Source: an uncultured Collinsella sp. | GTDB taxonomy: Bacteria; Actinomycetota; Coriobacteriia; Coriobacteriales; Coriobacteriaceae | Length of the DNA: 47,439 nucleotides | Reading direction: 5' to 3' | Assembly (NCBI GenBank): GCA_900541665.1 | Contig: UQKV01000014.1 | Location: 1-47,439, forward strand | Shown here: one piece after another, positions 39,966-47,439 of the stretch | How the letters are laid out: each line of letters begins with the position of its first letter | How positions within the stretch are numbered: position 1 is the first letter of the stretch | Notes under the pieces: generated by a model | What the model saw: only the letters and a program-made list of their open reading frames with translations | What the model was told of the DNA's origin: nothing | Databases searched by the model: none | Translations under genes and position numbers: made by a program

Positions 39966-40607
39966 CTACTCCTCGCCCGTCAGCTTGGCGGACAGATGCT
40001 CGAGCGCGTGGAAACGATGGCTGATGGCGTTCTTCTCGTCCGCCGTCAGCTCGGCCATGGTCTTGCCCGGCGTGTCGACCGGCAGGAACAGCGGGTCGTA
40101 GCCAAAGCCGTGATCGCCGCGGCCCTCGTGCGCGATAACGCCCTCGCAGGCGCCCTCGCCATAGGTGACCAAACCGTCCGTGTCGATGAGCGCGACGACG
40201 CTCATAAAGCGCGCAGTGCGGTCCTCGTCGGCCACGCCCTCCAGATTCACGAGAAGCTTGGCGTTGTTGGCGGCATCGTCTCCATGCACGCCCGCATAGC
40301 GCGCGCTATACACACCGGGCTCACCGTCCAGCGCGTCGACGACCAAGCCCGAATCGTCGGCAATGGCCATAAGGCCCGTCTCCTCAACCGCAGCCTGCGC
40401 CTTGATGATGGCGTTCTCCAAAAACGTCGTGCCGTTTTCCTCGGGATCCTCAAAATCGCCCAGCTGGCCGAGTGCCACAAAGCGCACCTCGGGCATAACC
40501 TTGCCCAAAATGGCCTCGATCTCGGTGAGCTTATGGGCGTTGCCCGTTGCCACGACGATGGTCGCCGCCGGGTCGAGGGTGTCGATGTCGATCTTCTCAA
40601 GTGCCAT
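39966..40607 (-). CDS. rdgB: Non-canonical purine NTP pyrophosphatase (RdgB/HAM1)
   Basis: A 213-residue ITPase/XTPase that cleans inosine and xanthosine triphosphates from the nucleotide pool. Motifs are ATGNAHKLTEI (usual S/TxNxxK), DDSGLVVDALDGEPGVYSAR, and GFGYDPLFLP, with AELTADEKNAISHR near the end. AAGGAG precedes the ATG at 40607. It lies after rph, the same order as in many bacteria (murI-rph-rdgB), separated from it by a GGGACAGG hairpin. Confidence 0.95.
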   Translation of the reverse strand: MALEKIDIDTLDPAATIVVATGNAHKLTEIEAILGKVMPEVRFVALGQLGDFEDPEENGTTFLENAIIKAQAAVEETGLMAIADDSGLVVDALDGEPGVYSARYAGVHGDDAANNAKLLVNLEGVADEDRTARFMSVVALIDTDGLVTYGEGACEGVIAHEGRGDHGFGYDPLFLPVDTPGKTMAELTADEKNAISHRFHALEHLSAKLTGEE

Positions 40608-40712
40608 GAGTGGTCTCCTTGTCTCTATAGCAATGCCGCGCCGAGGGCGACGAGGGCCTCTGCCTCTCCCCTCTCAATCAACGGCTGTCTTGTGCCTAGA
40701 CGTCTCCGCAGA

Positions 40713-40752
40713 TAAAACCTACCAAAATAAACCTGTCCCTTTTTGGCAGGTT
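40713..40752 (-). terminator. Post-stop hairpin of the GGGACAGG family after rph (copy 2)
   Basis: On the minus strand it begins within the rph stop codon; arms around CCTGCCAAAA and TTTTGGTAGG enclose AGGGACAGGTTTA, then TTTTATC follows. It is nearly identical to the element at 5153-5194. The remaining bases 40608-40712 show nothing else. Confidence 0.75.
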
Positions 40753-41476
40753 AGGCGAGGGCTTGGCGCTGAAGCTCGATGAGCTCGGCGATACCCTTGT
40801 CGCCCAGGTCGAGCAGGGCGTTGAGGCGCTTGCGGTCGAAGGGCGCCTGCTCGCCGGTACCCTGGAGCTCGATCATCTCACCGGTGTCGGTGGCGACGAG
40901 GTTCATGTCGACCTCGGCATGGCTGTCCTCGGAATAATCGAGGTCAAGCAGCGTATTGCCGTCGACAACGCCCATGGAGATGGCAGCCACCTGGCCGGTA
41001 AGCGGGATGCGATCGATCTTGCCCGCCTCGACCCACATGGCGAGGGCGTCGTGCAGCGCCACCCAGGCGCCGGTGATGCTCGCTGTACGCGTGCCGCCAT
41101 CGGCCTGAATCACATCGCAGTCGACGGTGACGGTGTACTCGCCGAGCGCCTTCATGTTGACGACGGTACGCAGGCTGCGGCCAATGAGGCGCTCGATCTC
41201 CATGGAGCGACCCTTGCGGTTGGCGTGCTCGCGCTTGCAGCGCTTGCCGGTCGACGCCGGCAGCATGGCGTATTCCGCGGTCACCCAGCCGGCCTTAGCT
41301 CCCTTTCGCCAGCCCGGCACGCCCTCCTCGATAGTGGCGGCGCACAGCACGCGCGTGTCGCCGAACTCGGCCAGGCACGAGCCGTGGGCGTGCTTCATGA
41401 CGCCACGGGTGAGCTTAACGGGGCGCAACTCGTTGGCGGCGCGACCGTTGGCGCGGTTGACCTGCATGTACTCCAT
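40751..41476 (-). CDS. rph: Ribonuclease PH
   Basis: A 241-residue phosphorolytic exoribonuclease that trims tRNA 3' ends. Conserved parts are RPVKLTRGVMKHAHGSCLAEFGDTRVLC, the basic EHANRKGRSMEIERLIGRSLR, DCDVIQADGGTRTASITGA and DLDYSEDSHAEVDMN. AAAGGAAA stands 7 bases before the ATG at 41476. It follows murI by 54 bases, in a probable murI-rph-rdgB-dtd operon. Confidence 0.96.
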   Translation of the reverse strand: MEYMQVNRANGRAANELRPVKLTRGVMKHAHGSCLAEFGDTRVLCAATIEEGVPGWRKGAKAGWVTAEYAMLPASTGKRCKREHANRKGRSMEIERLIGRSLRTVVNMKALGEYTVTVDCDVIQADGGTRTASITGAWVALHDALAMWVEAGKIDRIPLTGQVAAISMGVVDGNTLLDLDYSEDSHAEVDMNLVATDTGEMIELQGTGEQAPFDRKRLNALLDLGDKGIAELIELQRQALA

Positions 41477-41530
41477 AGAAATTTCCTTTCGGCAAAAGAT
41501 GTGGCGAAGGCTTGGGCGGCTGCCTTACAT

Positions 41531-42415
41531 CTATTTCAGCTCATCGATATCGATATGTTCGATGCTCTTGAGCGGCTGACCAAAGATAAAGCTGCCCGCC
41601 ACCGCAAACTCGGCAATGTTATCGGCCGTCGTGGCAAAACGATGCTGCGGCTCGGCGGCGTCGCCCGCCAGCTGCTCGCGGCGTGTGAGGATATCGGTCA
41701 GCTCGCGTGTAGTCTCCTCGGCGGAACTTACGACGCGCACCCCAGGCCCCAGCGCATGGCGGATAGGTCCCACCAACAGCGGGAAATGCGTACAGCCGAG
41801 CACCACGGTATCGATACCGTGGTCGCGTAGCGGCTCAACCGTGGCACCCACCAGCGCACGCACAGCAGGCGTATCGAAGATGTCCTCGTTCTCAAGCCAC
41901 TGTTCCTGCAGATGCGCACCCGAGGCGAGCTCGTGTTCGACAACCTCGACAAAGCTCGAGGCAGGACAGCCATATACATCGACGCCGGCATCTAGATCCT
42001 GAATGGCGCGCGTGTAGGCGCCCGAGCGAATGGTGAGGTTGGTGGCGAGCACGCCCACCCGGCGCGTGCGGGTGCTGTTGATTGCTGCACGGGCACCCGG
42101 CGCGATCACACCGATCACGGGAACGTCGAGCACCTGCTGGGCCAGACGCAAGGCCGCAGCGGTCGCCGTGTTGCAGGCGATGACCATGATCTTGACGTCG
42201 TGCTTCGAAAGCCAACGGCCCGCCTGCAACGCAAACGAGCGCACCTCATCCTCGGTGCGCGTGCCGTAGGGGCAGCGTTTGGTGTCGCCGAAGTAGTAGA
42301 CGGACTCGTGCGGCAGCGCCGTCGCGATGGCGCGCGCAACCGTCAAACCGCCCAAACCAGAATCGAACACGCCAATCGGGCGCGTGTCGCCTGCCGGATT
42401 CTCGATATCGGACAT
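41531..42415 (-). CDS. murI: Glutamate racemase
   Basis: A 294-residue enzyme supplying D-glutamate for peptidoglycan. It shows IGVFDSGLGGLTV and YYFGDTKRCPYG, with the two catalytic cysteines in ACNTATA and GCTHFPLL. With the MurE-type ligase three genes upstream it gives this minus-strand block a cell-wall theme. Confidence 0.95.
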   Translation of the reverse strand: MSDIENPAGDTRPIGVFDSGLGGLTVARAIATALPHESVYYFGDTKRCPYGTRTEDEVRSFALQAGRWLSKHDVKIMVIACNTATAAALRLAQQVLDVPVIGVIAPGARAAINSTRTRRVGVLATNLTIRSGAYTRAIQDLDAGVDVYGCPASSFVEVVEHELASGAHLQEQWLENEDIFDTPAVRALVGATVEPLRDHGIDTVVLGCTHFPLLVGPIRHALGPGVRVVSSAEETTRELTDILTRREQLAGDAAEPQHRFATTADNIAEFAVAGSFIFGQPLKSIEHIDIDELK

Positions 42416-42466
42416 TACCTCACCAGTCTCTCTCGAAAAGACATGTCCAAGTGCGGCGACGCCGCG

Positions 42467-43378
42467 CTACGAACGCGCCGCGACCAGCAGCTCTGCCGTC
42501 GCCGCCCAACCATCGACAATTTTGCCGCGCGTAACGAAAGCGTTCTCGCAAGCAGCCAAGAACTCGGGCGCACCGGCGCTCGTCAGGCCATTCTCGACCA
42601 GGCAGAACGTGCCCACGTGATCGGCCATGTAGAAGTCGGACTCGGAATCGCCGAGCGCCAACGTCTCCTCGCGCTCGATCCCTAGGTGCTCGCAGAAGCG
42701 CGCAATGGCGACGCCTTTGTTGAGGCCCGCGGGGTTGATGTTGAAGGCGCGACCGTCCTCGACGCGATCGAGCTCGAGCGTCGTCGGCTTGGACAGATGC
42801 GTCAGGTGACCGTTACAGGCCCACACCAGGCCGCAGCCGGCCTCGTCGAGAATGGCCTGCGCCTCGTCATCGGGAATGTCGCCGCGCATGCCGACGGTGA
42901 CCTCGCGGTACTTGTAGCCGGTCGACATGTCGTTGTGATACTCGATCTTGTGCGGCCAGCGGGCGAGGATCTTCTCGCACACGCCGGTCTGCTCGATCAC
43001 CTGGTGCGGCGTGAGACCGCAAGAGGGGTCGTAGGGCATGTCGCCGGTCAGATACTCCCAATCGTTGGCTTTGAGGTCGTACATGACCAGGCCGCCCATC
43101 TCACCAATGTAGGAGTTGAGACCGAGCACGCGCGCGTCCTCGTGGATCATGGTGCGGTTGCGGCCCGAGGTGGGAACCACCTGAATACCAGCGCGGGCAA
43201 GTGCCACGACGGCCTCGACGAGTTTGGTCGAGGGGTTGCCGTCGTTGTCGCGCAGCACGCACGAGCCGGGTGCGAGCATCGTGGCATCCAGGTCGGTAAA
43301 GACGTACTTGACCTTGGCCAAGCGCTCGCGCATCTCGCCCGAAAGCTCGGCAACGGTCGGCAGGGTGTTGTGGGACAT
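42467..43378 (-). CDS. HAD-superfamily (Cof/MPGP-type) phosphatase
   Basis: A 303-residue HAD hydrolase. Motif I is FTDLDATML (nucleophile and acid aspartates, Ala in place of Gly), motif II TSGRN, motif III Lys in LNKGVAIARF and motif IV GDSESDFYMAD. The inserted C2B-type cap fits the Cof or mannosyl-3-phosphoglycerate phosphatase branch; the substrate is unknown. The start at 43378 follows CGGAGTAACC, and an ATG 20 codons upstream is rejected. It sits between the MurE-type ligase and murI. Confidence 0.85.
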   Translation of the reverse strand: MSHNTLPTVAELSGEMRERLAKVKYVFTDLDATMLAPGSCVLRDNDGNPSTKLVEAVVALARAGIQVVPTSGRNRTMIHEDARVLGLNSYIGEMGGLVMYDLKANDWEYLTGDMPYDPSCGLTPHQVIEQTGVCEKILARWPHKIEYHNDMSTGYKYREVTVGMRGDIPDDEAQAILDEAGCGLVWACNGHLTHLSKPTTLELDRVEDGRAFNINPAGLNKGVAIARFCEHLGIEREETLALGDSESDFYMADHVGTFCLVENGLTSAGAPEFLAACENAFVTRGKIVDGWAATAELLVAARS

Positions 43379-43481
43379 GGTTACTCCGTTTACGTAGAAG
43401 GGTTTGGACTTGGACGGCATGTTTTGATTGAGGGACACGCTTATGGCGACAGCGCACTCAGGGCGCCGCCGTCATGGTTCA

Positions 43482-45044
43482 TTAGTCAAACTGGGTAACA
43501 TCGATCAGGCGATTGGCCAACGAAAGGTCGCTCTCGATGGGCACGAACTCGTCGCCCACGTGCATGAGCTCCTCGTCACCCTTTGCCAGCAGCAAGACAA
43601 TGGTGGGAGCATCGGGGTTGACGTACTCCTCGCGCGCCGCCTTGAACGCCGCATGCACAGCGGCTTCGCGATCGAGGATGATCTTGTTCGGTGTATCGTC
43701 GGGAACATGTTCGGCAAGCTCGCGACAGACCTTCATCGGGTCCTCGTGAGCCGGGTCCTCGTTGGCAAAAATCATCAGGTCGGAATATGGTGCGGCCTCG
43801 CGCGGAAGCTGCTCGCGGCGCTCCTGCGCCTTGCCGCCGGCAGCGCCAAACACTGCAATGACTGGACTAGTGGGAAACGCGCGCTTGACCGACGAGAAAA
43901 GCGAACGGAACGAAAGCTGGTTGTGCGCATAGTCAACGACGCAGATCACGCGGCCGTCCTTCGACTCCACGACCTCCATGCGGCCCGGCACACGAAGCTT
44001 GAAGAGGCCCTTCTTGATGGCATCGATACCGATGCCGATCTCGTGCGCAGCGGCGATAGCAACCAGCGCGTTCTCCACGTTAAAGTCTCCCGCGATACCC
44101 AGCAGGATCTTCTCCCCCGCCTCGGACTCATCGGCACACAGGCCATGCAAGTTGAACTCGATGCTAAAGCCGACCACGTGGACATCGCTTGCCCACAGGC
44201 TTGCCTCGGGATGCTCGACGCCAACGGTCACCAAGCGCTCGGCCGTCGACGCTGCCTCCAGCACACGGTCAACCTCTTCGGTGCCCAGATTCACCACGGC
44301 GGTCTTTGCCTGGTCAAAGATCCTGAGTTTGCTCTCAAAATAATCCTCAAACGTGGGGTGTTCGATTGGCGAGATGTGGTCGCGGCCGATGTTGAGGAAG
44401 CACGCCACGTCAAACGGCAAATTCTCGACGCGTTGGTACTTGAGCGCCTGGCTCGAGACCTCCATGACCATGGACTGGCGACCGGACGTGCGGCAGTTGG
44501 CGATATGGCGCCAAACCTCGGGGGCCTCGGGCGTGGTGTTGGTGCTCTCGTAGCACTCGATACCATCGTCGGCGTTCACCGAGCCGATCATACCGCAGGA
44601 CTCGCCCGCCGCTTTGATAATCGACTGGAGCATAAAAGCGGCCGTGGTCTTTCCCTTGGTGCCGGTGATGCCCACGATCTTGACGTCGTGGTCGGGACGG
44701 TCGTAGACCTCCGGCGGCAACAGGGCCATGGCCGTGCGAACGCTATCCACGACCAGCATCGCAGCACCGCTCTCCTGCGCCAGCGGCTCCAGAGACTCGA
44801 CCAGCGACTCCTCGCACACAAATGCGACGGCACCCGCATCGAGCGCCATGCTCAAAAACGCGGGCTTAAAGGCAGCACCTTTGCAAAAGAACACGTCACC
44901 TGCCGAGACCGCGCGCGAATCAAACGAGCAGCCGGTCACGGCACGCTCGTCAACCTGCTCTGATGCGCGCAGCTCGCCGCACACATCGAGAAGCTTGGCA
45001 AGCGTATCGACCGTGGTCACGGTCGCGGAATCCGAATGGTGCAT
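43482..45044 (-). CDS. murE: UDP-N-acetylmuramoyl-tripeptide synthetase (MurE family)
   Basis: A 520-residue Mur ligase that adds the third amino acid to UDP-MurNAc-L-Ala-D-Glu. Features are the N-terminal UDP-binding FDSRAVSAGDVFF, ATP loop GITGTKGKTTAAF, TNTTPEAPEV, MEVSSQALK, the carbamylated-lysine region (FESKLRIFD) and DYAHN. The substrate motif, DNPR in diaminopimelate-adding enzymes, reads ANEDPAHEDP here. That arginine is missing, so the third residue is probably lysine or ornithine rather than meso-diaminopimelate; this is inference. The ATG at 45044 follows AAAGGTGAAAG. It has its own promoter at 45079-45107. Confidence 0.9.
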   Translation of the reverse strand: MHHSDSATVTTVDTLAKLLDVCGELRASEQVDERAVTGCSFDSRAVSAGDVFFCKGAAFKPAFLSMALDAGAVAFVCEESLVESLEPLAQESGAAMLVVDSVRTAMALLPPEVYDRPDHDVKIVGITGTKGKTTAAFMLQSIIKAAGESCGMIGSVNADDGIECYESTNTTPEAPEVWRHIANCRTSGRQSMVMEVSSQALKYQRVENLPFDVACFLNIGRDHISPIEHPTFEDYFESKLRIFDQAKTAVVNLGTEEVDRVLEAASTAERLVTVGVEHPEASLWASDVHVVGFSIEFNLHGLCADESEAGEKILLGIAGDFNVENALVAIAAAHEIGIGIDAIKKGLFKLRVPGRMEVVESKDGRVICVVDYAHNQLSFRSLFSSVKRAFPTSPVIAVFGAAGGKAQERREQLPREAAPYSDLMIFANEDPAHEDPMKVCRELAEHVPDDTPNKIILDREAAVHAAFKAAREEYVNPDAPTIVLLLAKGDEELMHVGDEFVPIESDLSLANRLIDVTQFD

Positions 45045-45078
45045 CTTTCACCTTTCTCAGCCATTTGGCAGGGACGGT

Positions 45079-45107
45079 TTTATAGTAACTGAAACGCACC
45101 CACGCAA
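45079..45107 (-). promoter_or_regulatory. Promoter of the MurE-type ligase gene
   Basis: On the minus strand TTGCGT (45102-45107), a 17-base spacer and TATAAA (45079-45084), 35 bases upstream of the start and immediately after the asnB terminator. Confidence 0.72.
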
Positions 45108-45108
45108 A

Positions 45109-45130
45109 AACGGCTCCCGGAGGAGCCGTT
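45109..45130 (-). terminator. Terminator of asnB
   Basis: A perfect 9-bp stem AACGGCTCC with GGAGCCGTT and a 4-base loop, followed on the minus strand by TTTTTG; 26 bases after the asnB stop. Confidence 0.93.
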
Positions 45131-45155
45131 ACGCGCAGGTGTTCGTAAGCCGAGG

Positions 45156-47036
45156 CTAGGCAGCCTGAACAGCGGGCTGGTCCTCGTCGATAAAGAAGCG
45201 CTTGTACCACACCAGGAACACGAGCGGCGTATAGATCTTGCGCTGGAAATCGCCCTTGCCCGCAAAGTGCAGATCGAGCAGGTGCATGAGCTCGTCGGTA
45301 TCGAAGAACTCGCTTGCCCACGGCGCGGTGAAGTACTCCTTGACATAGTCGTACCACTTTTGCTCGCGTAGCCAGTAGACAATCGGCACCGGGAAGCCCA
45401 CCTTGGGACGGGTCGCCCACTCATCGGGCAGCGACTTGTTGGCAGCGTGGCGGAGTACCTGTTTGTTGCCGTTCTCGTTGATGCGGTAGCGGTCGGGAAT
45501 GTGCTCGGCGAACTCCATGACTTTGCGGTCCAGGAAGGGCACGCGCAGCTCCAGCGAGTGCGCCATGCACATCTTGTCGGCCTTGAGCAGAATGTCGCCC
45601 GGGAGCCACATGTTCATGTCCAGGTACTGCTTCTTGACCAGTTCGGGCTGACCCTTCACGCGTGCGTAGATGGGTGCAGCGAGCTCAAAGGCGCCGTCGC
45701 CGGTGTTGTACTCGGGCTTGAGCACGCCGTCGACCTCGCGCTCCGGCCATACCAGAGCCTGTCCCAGGAACGACTTCTCGGGGATCTCGGCACCCTTGAC
45801 CAGGAAGTTATGTCCCTTGAAGTACGGCATATGCAGCGCCAGGTTACCGAGCGCGCGACGGATGGGCAGCGGCACCATCTTTTTGTACTTGCGCACCGGG
45901 ACCGTATCCTCGTAGTAGGCGTAGCCGCCAAAGAGTTCGTCGGCGCCTTCGCCCGAAAGCACCACGGTGACGTCCTTGCGGGCCATCTCGGCCAAGAACC
46001 ACAGCGGCACAGAAGACAGGTTGGACTGCGGCTCGTCCATGTGATACTGGATGTCCTCGAGCGCACCGAAGAACTCGTCGGCGGTAATCATCTTGCGAAC
46101 GTTCTCGACGCCGAGCTTATCGGAAAGCTCCTTGGCGTAGTTGGTCTCGTTAAAGTTCTTGTAGTCAAAGCCCACCGAGAAGGTCTTGTCGGGCATGAGG
46201 CAAGCGGCGATGTAGCTGGAGTCGACGCCACCGGAGAGGAACGACGCGACCTTGACGTCGGCGATGCGATGGGCCTCGACGCTCTCGTGCACGACCTCGT
46301 CCAGCTCATCGACATACTCTTCGAACGGCTTCTCGACAGCAGAGTAATCGCAATCCCAGTAGCGCTCGATGTTCATCTTGCCGGTCGGGATATCGACGGT
46401 AAAGTAGTGCGCCGGAGGCAGCTTGTAGACACCCTCGAAGAAGGTCTCCTCGGTTGCCGAATACTGCAGCGTCATGTACGGACGCAGGGCCTTTTTGTTG
46501 ACCGCCTTGTGGAAGTGCGGGTAGTCCAGGAAGCTCTTGATCTCGGAACCAAAGAGCACGCCCGGAGCGCCGTCGCCCGCATCGGCCATGGGATAGTAGT
46601 AGAGCGGCTTGATGCCAAAGATATCGCGGGCGCCAAAAAGCTTGTTCTTCTTCTTGTCCCAGATGACGAAGGCGTACATACCGCGCAAGCGATCGAGTAC
46701 TGCCTCGCCCCACTCCTCGTAGCCGTGCAGGAGGCTCTCGGTGTCGGCGCCGCAGTGGAACTTATAGCCCTTGGCCTCGAGCTCGGAGCGAAGCTCCTGG
46801 AAGTTGTAGATCTCGCCGTTGAAGACAATGACGACGCTACCGTCCTCGTTGGCCATGGGTTGGGCGCCAGCCTCGGTCAGGTCGAGGATCGACAGGCGGC
46901 GGAAGCCGAGGGCAACGCGGCCGTCGATAAACTGACCGCCCATGTCGGGACCACGATGGACGATGCGGTCCATCATCTTGGTGAGCACCTCGGATTGGTT
47001 ATCCGTCCCACCGACAAAACCGACAAAACCGCACAT
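45156..47036 (-). CDS. asnB: Asparagine synthase (glutamine-hydrolysing)
   Basis: A 626-residue enzyme making asparagine from aspartate, glutamine and ATP. The glutaminase domain starts with the catalytic Cys2 (MCGFVGF) and has RGPDMGGQF, GFRRLSILD and FNGEIYNF; the synthetase domain has the PP-loop FLSGGVDSSY and LSGEGADELFGGYAYY. The length and C-terminal RVPFLDRKVMEFA fit the AsnB type. AGAGGGGA lies before the ATG. It is monocistronic. The ~185-base gap to tRNA-Val contains TATACT near 47087-47092 as a possible -10 but no convincing -35. Confidence 0.96.
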   Translation of the reverse strand: MCGFVGFVGGTDNQSEVLTKMMDRIVHRGPDMGGQFIDGRVALGFRRLSILDLTEAGAQPMANEDGSVVIVFNGEIYNFQELRSELEAKGYKFHCGADTESLLHGYEEWGEAVLDRLRGMYAFVIWDKKKNKLFGARDIFGIKPLYYYPMADAGDGAPGVLFGSEIKSFLDYPHFHKAVNKKALRPYMTLQYSATEETFFEGVYKLPPAHYFTVDIPTGKMNIERYWDCDYSAVEKPFEEYVDELDEVVHESVEAHRIADVKVASFLSGGVDSSYIAACLMPDKTFSVGFDYKNFNETNYAKELSDKLGVENVRKMITADEFFGALEDIQYHMDEPQSNLSSVPLWFLAEMARKDVTVVLSGEGADELFGGYAYYEDTVPVRKYKKMVPLPIRRALGNLALHMPYFKGHNFLVKGAEIPEKSFLGQALVWPEREVDGVLKPEYNTGDGAFELAAPIYARVKGQPELVKKQYLDMNMWLPGDILLKADKMCMAHSLELRVPFLDRKVMEFAEHIPDRYRINENGNKQVLRHAANKSLPDEWATRPKVGFPVPIVYWLREQKWYDYVKEYFTAPWASEFFDTDELMHLLDLHFAGKGDFQRKIYTPLVFLVWYKRFFIDEDQPAVQAA

Positions 47037-47204
47037 ATACTATCCCCTCTGCTGTTGCTGGGCATCAAATCGAATCAGTAGCTTTTGAGTATACCCGAGG
47101 GCGTAAAGAGGGGCGGAATGTTCAGGCAATCTCAACTGAATCAGCTCCGCGCCGACACGCGCCAGTTACCTTTAATGGATATGAGATGAATGAGGCAATT
47201 GTTT

Positions 47205-47213
47205 TGCTATACT
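47205..47213 (+). promoter_or_regulatory. Extended -10 promoter of tRNA-Val
   Basis: TGCTATACT matches an extended -10 (TGnTATAAT-like) 10 bases before the tRNA; no good -35 is visible. Confidence 0.6.
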
Positions 47214-47223
47214 CTCTCCGCAC

Positions 47224-47299
47224 GGGCGATTGGCGCAACGGTTAGCGCAGGTGCTTTACACGCACAAGGCTGGGGGTTCGAATCCCTCATCGCCCACCA
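47224..47299 (+). tRNA. tRNA-Val (TAC)
   Basis: Acceptor GGGCGAT/ATCGCCC, anticodon loop TTTACAC (anticodon TAC), TTCGAAT in the T loop and an encoded CCA. The top pair of the anticodon stem is a G-A mismatch. Confidence 0.94.
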
Positions 47300-47309
47300 C
47301 TGAATTGTT

Positions 47310-47334
47310 AGGCTCCCAGCAATGGGAGCCTTTC
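47310..47334 (+). terminator. Terminator of tRNA-Val
   Basis: A perfect 9-bp stem AGGCTCCCA with TGGGAGCCT and a 4-base loop, followed by TTCT. Confidence 0.85.
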
Positions 47335-47373
47335 TAATATGAGAAAGCCATTGTCAATAGGCGTGTTTGTTCG

Positions 47374-47399
47374 AGCCCGGTTTAAAACCGGGCTTTTTC
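47374..47399 (+). terminator. Second terminator at the right end
   Basis: AGCCCGGTT pairs with AACCGGGCT across a short AT loop and is followed by TTTT. It may belong to an opposing gene beyond the window or back up the tRNA terminator. Confidence 0.8.
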
Positions 47400-47439
47400 G
47401 TTTCCCGTCGGGAGGGCCCGCGCACGCTGCACGTTTAGT

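Noticed and set aside
47087..47092. TATACT as the asnB promoter -10
   Set aside because: No -35 or extended -10 accompanies it on the minus strand, so I do not list it as a promoter.

Overview
The window looks like chromosomal DNA of a high-GC Gram-positive gut bacterium of the class Coriobacteriia, most likely Collinsella or a close relative. This is inferred from the GC-rich codon use, the protein families and a Bacillus-like gene order in a high-GC background; no database search was possible. It is mostly housekeeping sequence. No complete insertion sequence, prophage or CRISPR array was seen. The first ~345 bases do not belong to this organism: they join a low-GC copper-amine-oxidase-type stalk domain to a low-GC asparaginyl-tRNA synthetase piece, which then runs in frame into the host asnS, so the left end is probably an assembly chimera.

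Plus strand, 1-9.0 kb: the asnS 3' end, a WYL regulator, a three-gene ABC importer of the TrpXYZ-like type (lipoprotein, permease, ATPase), the remnant of a secreted-protein gene, an MscS channel, and a coupled pair made of a cytoplasmic ParB-like/BMP fusion protein and a metallophosphoesterase. Minus strand, 9.1-21.5 kb: a cluster ordered as in Bacillus (disA-ispD-ispF-cysS-rlmB-yacP, then tRNAs and tuf, then rpmG-tRNA-Trp-secE-nusG-rplK-rplA). It is interrupted at 13.5-15.9 kb by a 0.7-kb noncoding palindrome island, tRNA-Thr and a plus-strand HTH-HipA-like kinase with a perfect 22-bp operator-like inverted repeat.

21.7-34.7 kb: mntP (plus strand), then on the minus strand pepD, clpC, a TetR regulator coupled to a 1479-residue 2-hydroxyacyl-CoA dehydratase activase-type protein with a palindromic operator, a DUF2798-type membrane protein and a fused ThrE exporter. 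35.0-47.0 kb, minus strand: lysS fused to a C-terminal tRNA-binding domain, greA, tatA, tRNA-Pro, ispE-veg, dtd-rdgB, rph, murI, a HAD phosphatase, a MurE-type ligase and asnB. The window closes with plus-strand tRNA-Val and two terminators.

The most unusual content is noncoding. (1) Three copies of a large covarying stem-loop (two tandem at 17.5-17.7 kb, one at 34.86-34.96 kb) share purine-rich internal loops and a 2x2 purine internal loop, although their stems differ in sequence; wobble pairs point to plus-strand RNA. (2) Three tandem palindromic hairpins lie beside a 24-bp inverted repeat between tRNA genes. (3) Hairpins with a GGGACAGG core recur directly after stop codons; two of them are nearly identical although 35 kb apart and on opposite strands. 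(4) Two GTTACGCGGTT hairpins lie after lysS and dtd, and a ~100-bp nested palindrome lies before the ThrE stop.
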